Shown: positions 5,792 to 7,905 of the stretch, piece by piece
Numbering within the stretch: the first letter of the stretch is position 1
Layout of the letters: each line of letters starts with the position of its first letter
Origin: Anaerocolumna sp.
GTDB lineage: Bacteria > Bacillota > Clostridia > Lachnospirales > Lachnospiraceae
Length of the DNA stretch: 7,905 nucleotides
Assembly (NCBI GenBank): GCA_029256035.1
Contig: JAQSYR010000197.1
Span: 1 to 7,905 of the forward strand
Direction of reading: 5' to 3'
Position numbers and translations under genes: made by a program
Notes under the pieces: generated by a model
What the model saw: the letters and a program-made list of their open reading frames with translations, nothing else
Databases searched by the model: none
Told to the model about the DNA's origin: nothing

Positions 5792-6559
5792 TTATCGTTG
5801 TGAAGCATGCCACTTTATGGCTTTGCGTTCTACCAAAATAATAAGTAAATAAAGTATAATTCCCACCAAGGATGCCATTACGATATAGGACCAGCCCATG
5901 GCCATCATACCTTTTCTAAGATTGTCTTTTACGCCAAAGCCAAGCCCTGAAGTAGATGCTGCAAAATATTCGCTGATCATGGCTGCCATAAGCGCAGCTG
6001 GAACATTAATTTTGATAGCAGTAAAAATACTTGGCAGACAATTTGGTAACCGAAGTTTAAAAAATACTTCTTTTCCTGTTGCTGCATAAGACTCCATTAA
6101 ATCTCTGGCAAATGGTTTTAAATCATTTAAGCCCCGATAAGCATTAATGGCCATAGCCCCCATGCATACTACTGATACAACACCTACTTTTTGTCCAAAG
6201 CCACTTTCAAACCAGCGGTTCATAATTGGTGATAAGGCAACAATGGGAATTGCATTAAAGGTAGCAATTACTGTAAGTCCTGTATATCCCCACTTAGGAA
6301 ACTGTGTTGCAATAACAGCTACCAGAAATCCAATGAGGCAACCTATAACAAGTCCAACCATGGCACCATTTACTGTAGTTACTGTATCCAATGTGGCTTT
6401 TTCAAAATTCTTTCCTAAGGTTTTTATAATTTGAGATGGAATTGGCAATTGAAAGGGTTTAAAGTCTAGAACTTTATGTATGACTCCACCTTCCCATAGT
6501 GCTATAATCAAAATACCAAAAGATACGGGTAGTATTATGTTTTTTATTTTGTCTTTCAT
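5792..6559 (-). CDS. ABC transporter permease (second of pair)
   Basis: A 255-residue inner-membrane protein of the BPD_transp_1 family, with about six hydrophobic segments (near residues 8-27, 67-87, 95-115, 125-143, 185-205 and 225-247). The cytoplasmic EAA-type loop that docks on the ATPase is visible as SYAATGKEVFFKLRLPNCLP, followed by IKINVPAALMAAM. GLGFGV near residue 205 is typical of the SsuC/ThiX/TauC branch. It starts three bases after the stop of the other permease, with AAGGAAGGT upstream, and so is translationally linked to it. The two permeases are related but clearly different, which suggests a heterodimeric channel. The C-terminal end (ERKAIKWHASQR) looks natural, so the apparent deletion in the following binding-protein gene did not visibly shorten this one. 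Confidence 0.9.
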   Translation of the reverse strand: MKDKIKNIILPVSFGILIIALWEGGVIHKVLDFKPFQLPIPSQIIKTLGKNFEKATLDTVTTVNGAMVGLVIGCLIGFLVAVIATQFPKWGYTGLTVIATFNAIPIVALSPIMNRWFESGFGQKVGVVSVVCMGAMAINAYRGLNDLKPFARDLMESYAATGKEVFFKLRLPNCLPSIFTAIKINVPAALMAAMISEYFAASTSGLGFGVKDNLRKGMMAMGWSYIVMASLVGIILYLLIILVERKAIKWHASQR

Positions 6560-6562
6560 CTT

Positions 6563-7354
6563 TTACGCACCTTCCTTCTGAACCACTTCTTTATTCCACG
6601 GGATGCATTTCTTTTCCAGAAATAAGATGATAGTATAGCTGATAATTCCCATTGCTGCGCTTGTAAATACGGAAGCCCAAAACATATCTTTTGTTCCTGA
6701 ATATAAGGAATATAATAGTTTTACTCCAATACCACCACTTGACCCTAACATATCTACCAAAATAGATGCAGTTACAGACATTGGTGCAGCTATTTTTAAT
6801 CCAGCAAATAAATATGGTAAAGAATATGGAATCATTAGCTTATAATAGATGCTCTTCTTCCCTGCTGCATAGGAATACATCAGTTCTTTCTTTTCATTTT
6901 CTACACTGGTAAGTCCACTAAGCATATTTACGGATACTGGGAAGAATGTAATATAAGCTGCAATAATGGTACGGGAAGTATTCATATCCCCTACAAGATT
7001 AAATATAATGGGTGCCAGTCCTAAAACAGGAACCATTTGTGAAAAAATCAGGTAAGGAAATGCTATCTTTTCTACGGTTTTTGATAAACTCATAATTATG
7101 GCAAGTAAAAATCCAACCAAAGCACCTAGGGAAAATCCTAAGATAGCTCTAGAAAATGTAAGCCCAGCAGCACTCATTAATTCACCAAAATTTTGGATAA
7201 TCACCAGGATTATGTTGTGCAGGTACGGCAATTTAGCGTCTGCCATAGGATCTTTTAAGACTCCTGCAAGTAGAAAAGCAGCTAACTCCCATACCAAAAA
7301 GATGCCAATTACCCAGACTATGTTAACCCTAAGCCGGTCTTTTTTGGATATCAT
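6563..7354 (-). CDS. ABC transporter permease (first of pair)
   Basis: A 263-residue BPD_transp_1 permease with about six membrane segments: a long first one near residues 10-32, the last near 230-250, and a positively charged C-terminal tail. The ATPase-docking EAA-like loop reads SYAAGKKSIYYKLMIPYSLP, followed by FAGLKIAAPMSVTASIL, and GSSGGIGVKL lies near residue 205. Its ATG at 7354 lies two bases past the ATPase stop, and the GAGGGGG inside the ATPase's last codons serves as ribosome binding site, so the two are tightly coupled. It pairs with the downstream permease in an SsuABC/ThiXYZ/RibXY-like importer. The substrate is not readable from the permease itself; the adjoining enzymes point to a pyrimidine or related cyclic ureide. 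Appears intact. Confidence 0.9.
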   Translation of the reverse strand: MISKKDRLRVNIVWVIGIFLVWELAAFLLAGVLKDPMADAKLPYLHNIILVIIQNFGELMSAAGLTFSRAILGFSLGALVGFLLAIIMSLSKTVEKIAFPYLIFSQMVPVLGLAPIIFNLVGDMNTSRTIIAAYITFFPVSVNMLSGLTSVENEKKELMYSYAAGKKSIYYKLMIPYSLPYLFAGLKIAAPMSVTASILVDMLGSSGGIGVKLLYSLYSGTKDMFWASVFTSAAMGIISYTIILFLEKKCIPWNKEVVQKEGA

Positions 7355-7356
7355 AT

Positions 7357-7905
7357 CTATACCCCCTCAAAGCTGTTACGTATCTTAGTCATATAATCAA
7401 AGAACTCAGGTGTTTGTCTGCATTCCATATCTCTTGGTCGTGGCAAATCAATATCTACTACTGCTGAAACACGGCCTGGATGTGGAGATAATACTACCAC
7501 CCTGTCTGATAAAAATACTGCTTCTGAAATATTATGAGTTACAAAGATTACTGTTTTATTGGTTTTATTCCAAATACGAAGTAAATCAATCTGAAGTTTT
7601 TCTCTAGTAAATTCATCTAATGCTGAAAATGGTTCATCCATTAACAGGATTTCCGGCTTTATTGCTAAAGCTCTGGCAATTCCAACTCTTTGCTGCATTC
7701 CTCCACTTAGTTCATAGGGATAATGTTTGCCAAATTCCAGTAGACCAACTAATTCAAGCATTTTTGTTACTCTTGCTGTACGATCAGATTTTTTCATCCC
7801 CATTAGTTCCATGGGCATACAGACATTTCTTCGAATGGTCCTCCAGTCATACAAAACAGGATTTTGAAATACGATTCCATACTTCTTTTTCAGTCTTACA
7901 TCCCT
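7357..7905 (-). CDS. ABC transporter ATPase, SsuB/TauB-like (N-terminus beyond window)
   Basis: The frame is open to the right edge, giving the last 182 residues; the Walker A loop lies outside the window. Visible in order are the Q-loop (GIVFQNPVLYDWRT, Gln14 of this fragment), the signature LSGGMQQRVGIARAL (near 66-80), Walker B ILLMDEP with Asp90 and the catalytic Glu91, the D-loop SALD, and the H-loop His124 in FVTHNISEA. The closing segment VVVLSPHPGRV is typical of ATPases that serve nitrate/sulfonate/taurine/thiamine-precursor importers. A TTG at 7854 is in frame but lies inside the conserved Q-loop region and is not a start. The stop is two bases ahead of the first permease. It powers the importer at the inner face of the membrane; all motifs in view are intact. 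Confidence 0.92.
   Translation of the reverse strand, partial: RDVRLKKKYGIVFQNPVLYDWRTIRRNVCMPMELMGMKKSDRTARVTKMLELVGLLEFGKHYPYELSGGMQQRVGIARALAIKPEILLMDEPFSALDEFTREKLQIDLLRIWNKTNKTVIFVTHNISEAVFLSDRVVVLSPHPGRVSAVVDIDLPRPRDMECRQTPEFFDYMTKIRNSFEGV

Noticed and set aside
5787..5813. GTG at 5813 as the true start of the binding protein.
   Set aside because: No Shine-Dalgarno sequence lies ahead of it, it falls inside the permease coding sequence, and the added residues form no signal peptide.
6147..6434. Plus-strand open frame inside the second permease (also similar ones at 429-647, 4364-4672 and 7098-7388).
   Set aside because: Each lies opposite a clearly conserved minus-strand gene; I recognise no family in any of the translations.
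7852..7854. In-frame TTG as start of the ABC ATPase.
   Set aside because: The conserved Q-loop lies upstream in the same open frame, so the gene continues past the window edge.

Overview
The window looks like a chromosomal segment of an AT-rich anaerobic Firmicute, most likely a clostridium or a Lachnospiraceae-type gut bacterium. This rests on the low GC content, strong AGGAGG-type ribosome binding sites, iron-sulfur-rich enzymes and tightly packed genes. Every gene I accept reads on the minus strand, so transcription runs from high to low coordinates.

From 7905 down to 719 there is one operon-like run. It starts with an ABC importer: an ATPase open at the window edge, two different permeases, and an NMT1/THI5-type substrate-binding protein. 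Then come the three enzymes of reductive pyrimidine breakdown: dihydropyrimidinase (hydA), a PreA-type dihydropyrimidine dehydrogenase, and an M20-family N-carbamoyl amidohydrolase / beta-ureidopropionase. Together they would take up a pyrimidine or related cyclic ureide and convert uracil or thymine through dihydropyrimidine and N-carbamoyl-beta-amino acid to a beta-amino acid, CO2 and ammonia. The run ends at a good intrinsic terminator (669-709). The operon promoter is not in the window. A separate small unit follows: a short GNAT-like acetyltransferase and the start of a HAD-family phosphatase that runs off the left edge.

Two genes in the operon appear damaged by small internal deletions. 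preA is split into two overlapping frames (2836-3351 and 1997-2839). Compared with PreA/DPD proteins it lacks about 50 residues, including the stretch that carries a substrate-binding Asn. The binding-protein gene has lost its ribosome binding site, start and signal peptide: its reading frame begins in the linker right after the permease stop. The other genes look intact. This is either recent decay of the pathway, or strain-level or assembly deletions.

The most unusual design feature is the predicted undamaged PreA. It has a DPD/GltD-like N-terminal iron-sulfur domain joined directly to the FMN barrel and C-terminal ferredoxin domain, with no FAD/NAD(P)H module, and no preT is seen in the window.
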